Shown: piece after piece, positions 15,345 through 21,734 of the stretch | Position numbering within the stretch: position 1 is the stretch's first letter | How the letters are laid out: each line of letters begins with the position of its first letter | Assembly: GCA_964398485.1 (NCBI GenBank) | Contig: CAYNMD010000014.1 | Location: forward strand, 1-23,439 | Reading direction: 5' to 3' | Length of the DNA stretch: 23,439 nt | Origin: SSEF01 sp964398485 | Lineage (GTDB): Bacteria; Patescibacteriota; Minisyncoccia; Moranbacterales; UBA1568 | Notes under the pieces: model-generated | The model's database searches: none | The model's input: the letters and a program-made list of their open reading frames with translations, nothing else | What the model was told of the DNA's origin: nothing | Program-made: the position numbers and the translations under genes

Positions 15345-15449
15345 ATGGCTGGTATTTCACTCAAGACGCGTACTATTATTCTGATGGGAGTGCTCCAGTG
15401 CATTTTACTTACCATTCTGCTGCTCTTCTTTATTCAGCTCAAGCATTAA
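15345..15449 (+). CDS. 34-aa single-helix membrane peptide
   Basis: This short open frame starts at the first ATG after a well-formed promoter and encodes a positively charged N-terminus (K7, R9), one hydrophobic helix (about 10-31, with C19 in its middle) and a basic C-terminus (K33, H34). It ends 12 nt before the heme-protein gene and would be the first gene of the redox operon. It resembles small accessory subunits of membrane enzymes in size and topology, but I know no family for it. Coding status rests on position, the near-leaderless start and membrane-peptide composition. Confidence 0.5.
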   Translation: MAGISLKTRTIILMGVLQCILLTILLLFFIQLKH

Positions 15450-15461
15450 CTACTATTATTT

Positions 15462-16187
15462 ATGACTTCTCTGCGCTCTCTCCTCCAAATATCTTTCCGT
15501 CTTCATGATGCACTGTGTGATTGGTTGGGACGTTACTATTTTCAGGTGAAGCGAGGCTTGCTTATCCTTGCTCATCTGAGTCTCTTCGGGTTCTTTTTTC
15601 CTGATCTCCGTCATCAGTTTGGTGAGCTTTCAGGAAATCTTTTGATTGCCATCCTTTTTCTCTCTCCCCTCTCCAAGATTTTTCGTATGCGACTTTTGCA
15701 ACAGCTTATGGGTCTTCGGCGGGAGCTTGGGATTATGTTTGGCTATTTAGCTGCTGTCCATGGTATAGGCTACCTTACTGACCCACTGCTTTCTCCGTAC
15801 TTCCTTGAACAACTGAACTCACCATTCCTTGCGTGGTGGGAGCGACCGCTTCTTTTTGGGTTTTTGGCTTTTTCCCTTACTTTGCCACTGCTCTTTACTT
15901 CCAATAATATTGCCAATCGCCTTTTAGGCGGGCGCAATTGGAAATGGCTTCACCGTAGCGTTTATGTGATGGCCCTTTTTGCTGTTATTCATCGATTTCT
16001 TATCAACGGACTTTCAACGCAGGCACTGGTGGAAATGATTATCTTAGTTGCGGCATACATTATGGCCAAGATTTTGGCCTGGCGTAACTTTCTTACCCCG
16101 TTGGTACGAGTGAATAACTGGGTAGCAGGTGAGTATCAGCTGTTTAAAAAGGTCCCTACTGATTCTACTAGTGCGATAGTAAATTAA
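15462..16187 (+). CDS. Ferric-reductase-like transmembrane heme protein (MsrQ-like)
   Basis: This 241-aa protein has about six hydrophobic helices and belongs to the ferric-reductase-like transmembrane family, which includes MsrQ/YedZ. Candidate heme ligands are H100 (in GYLAAVHG), H164 (in NWKWLHRSVY) and H177 (in FAVIHRF). The RRELGIMFG and GRNWKWLHR segments are typical of MsrQ-like proteins. The C-terminal cytoplasmic NAD/FAD domains of full ferric reductases are absent, as in MsrQ. MsrQ passes electrons to the periplasmic methionine sulfoxide reductase MsrP, but no MsrP gene is in the window. Its neighbours are thiol-redox proteins, so it may feed electrons to them or to an outward acceptor. 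There is no SD. The stop is followed by ACT and then the next ATG. Confidence 0.85.
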   Translation: MTSLRSLLQISFRLHDALCDWLGRYYFQVKRGLLILAHLSLFGFFFPDLRHQFGELSGNLLIAILFLSPLSKIFRMRLLQQLMGLRRELGIMFGYLAAVHGIGYLTDPLLSPYFLEQLNSPFLAWWERPLLFGFLAFSLTLPLLFTSNNIANRLLGGRNWKWLHRSVYVMALFAVIHRFLINGLSTQALVEMIILVAAYIMAKILAWRNFLTPLVRVNNWVAGEYQLFKKVPTDSTSAIVN

Positions 16188-16190
16188 ACT

Positions 16191-17450
16191 ATGATTTCTT
16201 CTTCTCGTACATGGAGCCTGAGGCTCTGGCTCTGGCCAGCGATGTTTTTATTTTTCGTTATTTCCAGCGAGGCTTTGGCTCACGGAGGAGCGCATCAAAA
16301 TGATGCTGGGGCAGTGTTGGTGGAAGTATTTGAACGAGATGATTGCCAACACTGTCAGGATTTGAGACAGTTTCTGAAATCGTTTGAATTAGTTCCGGAA
16401 AATCCTCATATCGAAGTTGTTACCTACAATGTTCGGACTGAGGAGGGACTAAAGTTTTTTCGGCAGATTGCTGAAAAAGAAGGGCTTTCTCAGGCCACCC
16501 CGATCGTTCTTATTGGCAATCATGTTATCCAGGGTTTTGACCAACCGGAAACCACTGGGGTTATGCTTGGTCGAGTTATTGAGAATCAGGCAGGCAAGCC
16601 CCGGATGGGTCTCGCTACGTATTTGTCCCAGGATGAAGGCGTAGTAGAGCGAATAGAAACTGGGACTTGTGATGCAGAGGAGGGTTGTGTTTTGGAAGAA
16701 GAATCCTTTTTGGTTAAAGTTCCTTTTATTGGAGTGATTGATGTGGCGCGCTATTCATTGCCAACACTAGCAGCAGTACTTGGTCTTATTGATGGGTTCA
16801 ATCCGTGTGCTATGTGGGTTCTGGTTACTTTTCTTTTAGTGCTGATACAGATGCGTTCTCGAGAACGACTCCTGGCTGTAGCAGGACTCTTTATTGTAGC
16901 TGAGACAGTGATGTACTATCTTATCCTTAATGTTTGGTTTACTACGTGGGATTTTGTTGGTTTGGATCGATGGGTGACACCTCTTGTTGGTCTTCTTTCT
17001 CTCGGTGGAGGAGCCTTCTTTCTCTATGAGTGGTATACCTCGGATGGTACTTGCAAAGTAGTCAATCTCGAAGAGCGCGCAAAGATTTCCGGAAGAATTC
17101 GGAAGTTGGCCACCGAGCCATTTACCTGGCTAACGGCCGGAGGAGTTATTCTCCTGGCTTTCTCAGTCAATGTTATTGAGTTTGCCTGCTCTATTGGTAT
17201 CCCACAGGCTTTTACCAAGATACTTGAGATGAATAATCTCTCTTTTCTGGGTACACAGAGTCTGATGTTTATCTATATTCTCGGGTACATGGTTGATGAC
17301 TTTCTTGTTTTTGGACTGGCTCTTTGGGGTGCAGAGAAGCTCCATATGACTACCCAATATGCCAAGTGGTCCAACCTGGTGGGGGGAATATTGATGCTTA
17401 TCTTGGGGAGCATCCTTATCTTTGCTCCAAACTGGCTGCGAGCTCTCTAG
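16191..17450 (+). CDS. Thioredoxin-fold / CcdA-DsbD-type membrane fusion
   Basis: This 419-aa protein has a signal peptide (1-30, cleavage likely at ALA). An extracytoplasmic thioredoxin/glutaredoxin-like domain (about 41-135) follows, with active site C52-QH-C55 and TPIVLIGN around a probable cis-Pro. The linker carries a C160-x5-C166 pair. The membrane part (about 185-419) is CcdA/DsbD-like, with the paired transmembrane cysteines C206 (GFNPCAMW) and C333 (EFACSIG). DsbD moves reducing electrons from cytoplasmic thioredoxin through these cysteines to outer thioredoxin domains. Here the thioredoxin domain is N-terminal instead of C-terminal. The gene lies between the heme protein and the DsbA-like gene, which fits a role in keeping an outer thiol protein reduced or recycled. 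Confidence 0.9.
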   Translation: MISSSRTWSLRLWLWPAMFLFFVISSEALAHGGAHQNDAGAVLVEVFERDDCQHCQDLRQFLKSFELVPENPHIEVVTYNVRTEEGLKFFRQIAEKEGLSQATPIVLIGNHVIQGFDQPETTGVMLGRVIENQAGKPRMGLATYLSQDEGVVERIETGTCDAEEGCVLEEESFLVKVPFIGVIDVARYSLPTLAAVLGLIDGFNPCAMWVLVTFLLVLIQMRSRERLLAVAGLFIVAETVMYYLILNVWFTTWDFVGLDRWVTPLVGLLSLGGGAFFLYEWYTSDGTCKVVNLEERAKISGRIRKLATEPFTWLTAGGVILLAFSVNVIEFACSIGIPQAFTKILEMNNLSFLGTQSLMFIYILGYMVDDFLVFGLALWGAEKLHMTTQYAKWSNLVGGILMLILGSILIFAPNWLRAL

Positions 17451-17480
17451 TATAGGTATATCCACGAGATGTCTCGTTTT

Positions 17481-17489
17481 TGGTATACT
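17481..17489 (+). promoter_or_regulatory. Extended -10 promoter of the DsbA-like gene
   Basis: TG-G-TATACT lies 30 nt before the ATG at 17520 and downstream of the in-frame ATG at 17469. It therefore decides the start: a transcript beginning near 17496 can only use 17520. Confidence 0.55.
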
Positions 17490-17519
17490 AGAAGAGTAAC
17501 TTGTATTTCTATTTGCACT

Positions 17520-18392
17520 ATGGAAGACGTGAAGTCGGAATCGCCAAGCATGGTTCAGGCCGAGACGAGCTCTAAGGCTGGCTGTGGTTGCTCGAGTGAG
17601 GGTTCTTGTGAGTCAGGGAAGGGTTGTAGAACTTCCTGCCGAAAGGAGAATGCTGTCTGGACTCTCTCGGGAGCTATTCTCTTGGGAAGTTTGATTGTGG
17701 CAGCCAGTATCCTTACCTCGTCTTCGCGGACCGGAGGAAATGCCGCTCTAGTACCAACAGGCAATCAGGGGGCTCAAAATGTTCCGACAGCACAGCAGCC
17801 AGCCGGGGATAAGAAGGCTACTGTATCACTTGATGATGATGCTGTTCTGGGTAATAAGGGAAAGGCAAAGGTGGCTATTGTAGAGTTTAGTGACTATGAA
17901 TGTCCATTCTGCCAGAAGTTTCATAAGGAAACCTACAAGGAGCTTGTAAAGGAGTTTGTGGATAGCGGGAAAGCAGTATATTCTTTCCGCGACTACCCAC
18001 TTCCATTCCATGAGCCTATGGCTAGTAAGGCTGCCAATCTGGCTCAGTGCGTTCGTGAAGCCAAAGGTGACCAAGCTTTCTTTGCCTTCAACGACGCTTA
18101 TTTTGGGGCTACTCAGACCAATGCTAAGGGTCTCCCAGAAGGGAAGCAGGACGAAATTTTGAAGTCGCTCGGAGTGAACGTGGCGAGTGTGACACAGTGT
18201 GCTACGAGCGAGAAGTTCAAGGATGAGATTGCCAAGGATATGAGTGATGGTTCGGCTGCCGGTGTCTCTGGTACCCCATCGTTTGTGATTGGAAAACTCG
18301 ATGCCAAGGGCAATGTCGTGGGCGAACTCGCTGTTGGTGCTATGCCGCTTGCTTCACTTAAGGCAACGATCGAGAAGTATCTCGCTCAGTAA
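17520..18392 (+). CDS. Membrane-anchored DsbA-family thiol oxidoreductase with Cys-rich tail
   Basis: This 290-aa protein starts at 17520. A 17-residue-longer frame from 17469 would begin upstream of the promoter and reads unlike the family. Residues 1-42 form a cytoplasmic tail with five Cys (C22, C24, C30, C36, C40), a possible metal or Fe-S site. One membrane helix (about 46-66) follows, then an Ala/Gln-rich linker, then a DsbA/BdbD-type thioredoxin domain (about 102-290). It has active site C128-PF-C131, cis-Pro in GTPSFVI (251-257) and an extra Cys pair C177/C227. Such proteins form or shuffle disulfides in exported proteins. The gene directly follows the CcdA fusion but has its own promoter. 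The stop is followed by a long terminator. Confidence 0.92.
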   Translation: MEDVKSESPSMVQAETSSKAGCGCSSEGSCESGKGCRTSCRKENAVWTLSGAILLGSLIVAASILTSSSRTGGNAALVPTGNQGAQNVPTAQQPAGDKKATVSLDDDAVLGNKGKAKVAIVEFSDYECPFCQKFHKETYKELVKEFVDSGKAVYSFRDYPLPFHEPMASKAANLAQCVREAKGDQAFFAFNDAYFGATQTNAKGLPEGKQDEILKSLGVNVASVTQCATSEKFKDEIAKDMSDGSAAGVSGTPSFVIGKLDAKGNVVGELAVGAMPLASLKATIEKYLAQ

Positions 18393-18410
18393 ACGCATCC
18401 TTTTTTAGGG

Positions 18411-18461
18411 ATAGATATAAAAACGAGGCTTCACGGCCTTGTTTTTATATCTATGATTTTT
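18411..18461 (+). terminator. Long intrinsic terminator after the DsbA-like gene
   Basis: A 19-bp stem (18411-18429 with 18436-18454, one G-T wobble) with a 6-nt loop is followed by a T run at 18457-18461. The A/T-rich outer stem makes it usable on both strands. Confidence 0.8.
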
Positions 18462-18472
18462 CTTACCAAAGT

Positions 18473-18507
18473 AATTAAAAACCACCCGGGCAGGGTGGCT
18501 TTTAATT
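18473..18507 (-). terminator. Terminator of the infC-rpmI-rplT operon
   Basis: A 15-bp stem (18473-18487 with 18493-18507, one mismatch) with a 5-nt loop lies 21 nt past the rplT stop. On the minus strand the GC core is followed by TTTTTAATT. Confidence 0.75.
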
Positions 18508-18528
18508 TCCAAGTACAAAAGAGGGGAT

Positions 18529-18873
18529 TTACTTCACGGACTCAACGAATTTGGTGAAGACAGTAGGGTGCTCCATAGCCATCTGAGAGAGAACCTTGCG
18601 ATCGAGGGTAATATTTTTCTCTTTCATGAGGGCGATAAACTTGGCGTAAGTAGTCCCGTTGGTACGGAGGGCATTATTGAGACGGACAATCCAGAGGGCA
18701 CGGAAAGAACGCTTTTTGGCACGACGATCGCGGCGAGCGTACTTCCCAGCCTTAATAACAGCTTCCTTGGCCTTGGTAAAGAGTTTCTTACGGCCCCAGC
18801 GGTAACCCTTGGCTTTTTTGAGAATATTTTTGTGGCGTTTTTTGGTCATTACGCCGCGCTTGACTCGAGTCAT
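18529..18873 (-). CDS. rplT: 50S ribosomal protein L20
   Basis: L20 binds 23S rRNA and is needed early in 50S assembly. The 114-aa product is near the usual 115-120 and shows the family pattern: basic N-terminus with TRVKRGVMTKKRHKN, then AKGYRWGRKKLFTKAKEAV, RRDRRAKKRSFRALWIVRLN and the C-terminal LAMEH-like block (QMAMEHP). It is the last gene of the infC-rpmI-rplT order, 31 nt after rpmI. In other bacteria L20 represses this operon through its leader; no such leader is evident in the short gaps here. Confidence 0.98.
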   Translation of the reverse strand: MTRVKRGVMTKKRHKNILKKAKGYRWGRKKLFTKAKEAVIKAGKYARRDRRAKKRSFRALWIVRLNNALRTNGTTYAKFIALMKEKNITLDRKVLSQMAMEHPTVFTKFVESVK

Positions 18874-18904
18874 ACAGATGAAAGATTGCTGATACTAGTT
18901 ACGG

Positions 18905-19105
18905 TTATGCGTAGGGGAGGGCTTTCCGGAGATTCATCTCTTCGGCTGGGACTGCGATGCCGCTGTCGAGACGCTTAGCTCTGGTGGCTCGACCAGTATC
19001 ACGAGAATTGTAGTGATTTTGGCCAGTAGCGCGTCGCTTGAGCTTGCCGCTTCCGGTAACTTTGAATTTTTTGGCTACTGCCTTCTTCGTTTTCTGCTTG
19101 GGCAT
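18905..19105 (-). CDS. rpmI: 50S ribosomal protein L35
   Basis: The 66-aa basic protein has the full L35 length and hallmarks: MPKQKTKKAVAKKFKVTGSGK at the start, a central RRATGQNH block and a C-terminal LRKALPYA. It sits between infC and rplT as in most bacteria. The gap to infC (75 nt) holds a possible internal promoter. Confidence 0.97.
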   Translation of the reverse strand: MPKQKTKKAVAKKFKVTGSGKLKRRATGQNHYNSRDTGRATRAKRLDSGIAVPAEEMNLRKALPYA

Positions 19106-19135
19106 ACTGTTTAGGAGTCAAATTGAAGATACATC

Positions 19136-19164
19136 ACTCTAGCGTACTTTCCTCATCTTGGCAA
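19136..19164 (-). promoter_or_regulatory. Possible internal promoter for rpmI-rplT
   Basis: On the minus strand TTGCCA (19159-19164) and TAGAGT (19136-19141) are 17 bp apart. A start near 19129 would give L35 a 24-nt leader. The -10 is only a fair match. Confidence 0.35.
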
Positions 19165-19180
19165 GAGGAGCCAGAATTGG

Positions 19181-19729
19181 TTATTCGGGAGCGACCGTCA
19201 TGGAGAAACCGCGGGGTCCTTTGGTCACATTTTCCTCAATTTTGTGAGGGACGGCGATGGATTCAGCAAAGGCGAGGAGATTTTCCTTGGCTTTGTCGGC
19301 CATAGCTTTTTCACGACCGCGAAGCATCATGTCAATTTTTACCTTATGACCCTTCATCATGAATTTTTCTGCCTGAGTCTTTTTGAAGAAGAGGTCGTGT
19401 TTTTCAGTGCGGTACCCGAGTCTGACACCTTTGGTTTCCACTTTCTTCTGCTTTGCTTTGGCTGCTTGGGCCTGCTTGGCAGCATGATACTGGAGTTTAC
19501 CGTAGTCGGTGAGACGGCAGACAGGAGGTACTGCTTGAGGAGAAACCTCGACGAGATCCAGTTCACGTTCACGAGCGAGCGCCATACCCGCTTCAGGAGT
19601 CATGGTACCGAGGTTTTCACCAGCTTCAGTAATAACAACAACTTCCGCAGCCAAGATTTGTTCATTGACTCGGTAGCGTTGCTTTACAACAACTTTCGGC
19701 TTCGGTCGATTGTGGCGTCTTCGTCTCAC
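19181..19729 (-). CDS. infC: Translation initiation factor IF-3
   Basis: IF-3 binds the 30S subunit, prevents premature 50S joining and proofreads the start codon. The 182-aa length is typical. The N-domain (about 18-85) includes YRVNEQI and LDLVEVSPQAVPPVCRLTDYGKLQY. A Lys/Ala-rich linker follows, then the C-domain (about 98-180) with RTEKHDLFFKKTQAEKFMMKGHKVKI. No ATG is available: the start is GTG, with an in-frame ATC 9 nt upstream as an alternative. Atypical starts on infC are known in other bacteria (AUU in E. coli) and let IF-3 repress itself. The gene begins only 25 nt after the 3' end of tmRNA, with no SD. Confidence 0.95.
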   Translation of the reverse strand: MRRRRHNRPKPKVVVKQRYRVNEQILAAEVVVITEAGENLGTMTPEAGMALARERELDLVEVSPQAVPPVCRLTDYGKLQYHAAKQAQAAKAKQKKVETKGVRLGYRTEKHDLFFKKTQAEKFMMKGHKVKIDMMLRGREKAMADKAKENLLAFAESIAVPHKIEENVTKGPRGFSMTVAPE

Positions 19730-19754
19730 GGTAGTGATGTTTAAAAAATAGAGG

Positions 19755-20156
19755 TGGAGTTGATGGGAATTGCACCCATGTCCAGTGAAGTTTTTCCAAA
19801 ATACTCTACAAGCGTAGTCATTCTTTGTGTGCGGCTAAGAGATAAAAAGAAGACCAAATTCTCTTAGGAGTTTTTCTTTGGCATACGGCCTCGAAGATCA
19901 AAGAAAACAAAACGGCTTCTTGGCGTTCCGATGGTTATGGCACCAGCGATTCCCTATCGGAAGTCAGGGAGCTGATGGCTGCGCGCGATTAGGCGCGAGC
20001 AAAAGCGAAAGAAGGAGCAAAAGCAGAAGCGATTGCGTTCTTGGCTTTGGTGATGAAGTTTGCGTTTATCATCGTGATAGCGATTTTTACGATCATGCTA
20101 TCAAGATCGGCTTGCCTATTTTGAAAGTACAGCCTGTCGAGTCTATAAACAACCCC
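19755..20156 (-). ncRNA. ssrA: tmRNA (transfer-messenger RNA)
   Basis: tmRNA rescues stalled ribosomes with SmpB. Its ends pair as a tRNA acceptor stem: GGGGTTG (20156-20150) with CAACTCC (19762-19756), including the G-U pair also found in E. coli tmRNA. The 5' part carries the conserved ACTCGACAGG. The 3' part has the T-arm (GGACATGGGTGCAATTCCCAT) followed by discriminator A at 19755. Genomic CC then T follow, so the final CCA must be completed enzymatically. An internal tag frame lies at 20063-19989. The ~402-nt length is normal for the undivided form. A TTTTTT run (19748-19743) just after the 3' end may help termination. The gene lies between smpB and infC on the same strand, with no evident promoter in the 44-nt gap to smpB, so it may be processed from a joint transcript. 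Confidence 0.93.
19989..20063 (-). other. tmRNA proteolysis-tag reading frame
   Basis: The frame starts at a GCA resume codon preceded by ATAAAC and ends at TAA. It encodes 24 residues: ANFITKAKNA followed by IASAFAPSFAFARA. Only this frame has a stop at the expected place. Ala-rich composition fits a degradation tag. The direct DNA repeat GCTTTTGCTC occurs twice, giving the two AFA blocks. The C-terminus is ARA rather than the common LAA/VAA/AAA. Confidence 0.75.
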
Positions 20157-20200
20157 CGTGTGCCACTCTCTCTTACTTGAGACTGGAAGACGGGGACAGT

Positions 20201-20647
20201 CTAATACTGTTTCATGGCCCGTTCGATGCGGCGTTTGGCCTCACGCTTCCCGATATCTGCTCGACGATCGTATTCTTTTTTTCCTTTAGCTACTGCGAAC
20301 TCGAGCTTCACAAGTCGCCTCTTACTATACAAGCGAATAGGGACCAAAGTCAAGCCTTCAGTGCGGATTTTCCCTATGAGAGAGGAAATATCTCGCTTTT
20401 TTAGGAGAAGCTTCCTTGAGCGAGTGTCTTCATGGGGGACTTTTTCCCCGGCATGGCGGTAGCGGGGGATTAAGCAATTGGTGAGCCAGAGTTCGCCATT
20501 GTGGATAGTCACAAAAGCACCTTTGAGGCTGGCGTGGCCAGTTTTGACGCTGCGCACCTCTCCGCCAGTCAGGACAATACCAGCCTCGTAGTGATCCTGG
20601 AGACTGTAATCATAACTAGCTCTTTTGTTGTGAGCGATAGTTTTCAT
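20201..20647 (-). CDS. smpB: SsrA-binding protein SmpB
   Basis: SmpB binds the tRNA-like part of tmRNA and places it in the A site of stalled ribosomes. The 148-aa protein has the expected order: N-terminal KTIAHNKRASYDY, then YEAGIVLTGGEVRSVKTG, the TNCLIPRY strand, RSRKLLLKK and LVPIRLY. It ends in the basic C-terminal tail (GKKEYDRRADIGKREAKR), which enters the mRNA channel. I chose the ATG at 20647 because a promoter predicts transcription to start exactly there; an ATG at 20653 would add two residues. It lies 44 nt upstream of ssrA on the same strand. Confidence 0.97.
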   Translation of the reverse strand: MKTIAHNKRASYDYSLQDHYEAGIVLTGGEVRSVKTGHASLKGAFVTIHNGELWLTNCLIPRYRHAGEKVPHEDTRSRKLLLKKRDISSLIGKIRTEGLTLVPIRLYSKRRLVKLEFAVAKGKKEYDRRADIGKREAKRRIERAMKQY

Positions 20648-20653
20648 GTTCAA

Positions 20654-20682
20654 AATATGACATAAATGGCTTAAATAAGCAA
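20654..20682 (-). promoter_or_regulatory. Promoter of smpB, predicted leaderless
   Basis: On the minus strand TTGCTT (20677-20682) and CATATT (20654-20659) are 17 bp apart. The predicted first base falls at 20647, the A of the SmpB start codon. Confidence 0.4.
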
Positions 20683-20698
20683 TATTTTTACGATTACC

Positions 20699-20727
20699 TT
20701 TTCATTTCCTTCGTTCTCTATTAGGAT
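20699..20727 (+). promoter_or_regulatory. Possible promoter of the TrhO-like gene
   Basis: TTTTCA (20699-20704) and TAGGAT (20722-20727) are 17 bp apart, and each matches 4 of 6 consensus bases. A start near 20734 would leave about 5 nt before the ATG at 20739. Confidence 0.35.
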
Positions 20728-20738
20728 GATGATTGCAT

Positions 20739-21695
20739 ATGAACCGAACCCCTCACCATCTTCGTAACCATCTTTCGAAAGAAGATGCCTTCAAACGACT
20801 GGCGGAAGAAACATTCGCTCGGCGAGTGATTTCATTTTATCGATACGTGATCCTCGACCAACCAGAGACGCTGCGCAATGAACTGTATGCGGAGTGGCAG
20901 GGACTGGGGGTTTTGGGCCGGGTGTATCTTTCGACCGAAGGAATCAATGCTCAGATTAGTGTGCCCGAGCCAAATTTTGAGCGCTTCAAAGAGCTGCTGT
21001 ATGCTCGCCGAGCTTTTGCCGGGGTACCGTTTAAAGTAGGGGTAGAACAGAAGAATGATGCTTTTTGGAAATTGACAGTCAAGGTGCGGAAACAGATTGT
21101 TGCTGATGGCCTGGCTCCACATGAATATGATGTGACGAATGTGGGGACTCATCTCTCGGCTCGCGAATGGAATGAGCTTCTGGATGATCCCGAAACAGTA
21201 GTCGTGGATATGCGGAATAACTATGAGTCAGCTATTGGCCGTTTTGAGAAGGCTATCGCGCCAGATGCTCAGACGTTTAAGGAGGAGCTTCCTCTTGTAA
21301 GAGAGGCATTGGAGGGCAAGGAAAAGAAAAAGGTTATGCTCTACTGTACTGGGGGCATCCGTTGCGAAAAAGCGAGTGCTTATCTCAAGCATCATGGTTT
21401 CCAAAACGTCTATCAGCTTCATGGAGGTATTATCGATTATAAACATCAGATCGAGCGCGAAGAACTCTCATCAAAATTCAAAGGAAAAAACTTTGTTTTT
21501 GATCATCGCATGAGTGAACGGATTACAGAAGACGTGCTTGGTACCTGTCTCACTTGTGATAGTTCGTGCGATGACTATACGAATTGTGCTAACCATGAGT
21601 GTAATCGTCTCTTTATCCAGTGCCATGCCTGCCGGGATAAGATGAAAAACTTTTGTAGCTCCGAGTGTCAGGAGAAAATGAGTGTACGAGCCTAG
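20739..21695 (+). CDS. trhO: Rhodanese-domain tRNA uridine(34) hydroxylase (TrhO/YceA family)
   Basis: TrhO enzymes (UPF0176) hydroxylate U34 of certain tRNAs as the first step to (m)cmo5U, which widens wobble decoding. The 318-aa protein has an acylphosphatase-like N-terminal domain (about 20-120, with YLSTEGINAQIS). A rhodanese domain (about 130-245) follows, with catalytic C203 in YCTGGIRCEKASAYL. The C-terminal zinc-like region (270-310) has nine Cys (C270, C273, C277, C283, C288, C295, C298, C306, C310), as in E. coli YceA. The ATG at 20739 fits the promoter; an in-frame TTG at 20733 with an AGGA 6 nt upstream is an alternative. Sequence family is clear; the modification is assigned by family. 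Confidence 0.92.
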   Translation: MNRTPHHLRNHLSKEDAFKRLAEETFARRVISFYRYVILDQPETLRNELYAEWQGLGVLGRVYLSTEGINAQISVPEPNFERFKELLYARRAFAGVPFKVGVEQKNDAFWKLTVKVRKQIVADGLAPHEYDVTNVGTHLSAREWNELLDDPETVVVDMRNNYESAIGRFEKAIAPDAQTFKEELPLVREALEGKEKKKVMLYCTGGIRCEKASAYLKHHGFQNVYQLHGGIIDYKHQIEREELSSKFKGKNFVFDHRMSERITEDVLGTCLTCDSSCDDYTNCANHECNRLFIQCHACRDKMKNFCSSECQEKMSVRA

Positions 21696-21734
21696 TCTTT
21701 CCATTTCTCGGTATTTCCGGTACGGTGACTATAT

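Noticed and set aside
17469..17519. Upstream start of the DsbA-like gene at 17469
   Set aside because: The extended -10 at 17481-17489 is downstream of this ATG, so the main transcript would not contain it.
19244..19744. Plus-strand 166-aa frame opposite infC
   Set aside because: It is the shadow of infC; IF-3 is unmistakable on the other strand.
19878..20180. Plus-strand 100-aa frame in the tmRNA region
   Set aside because: This sequence is tmRNA on the minus strand, with matching acceptor stem and T-arm.
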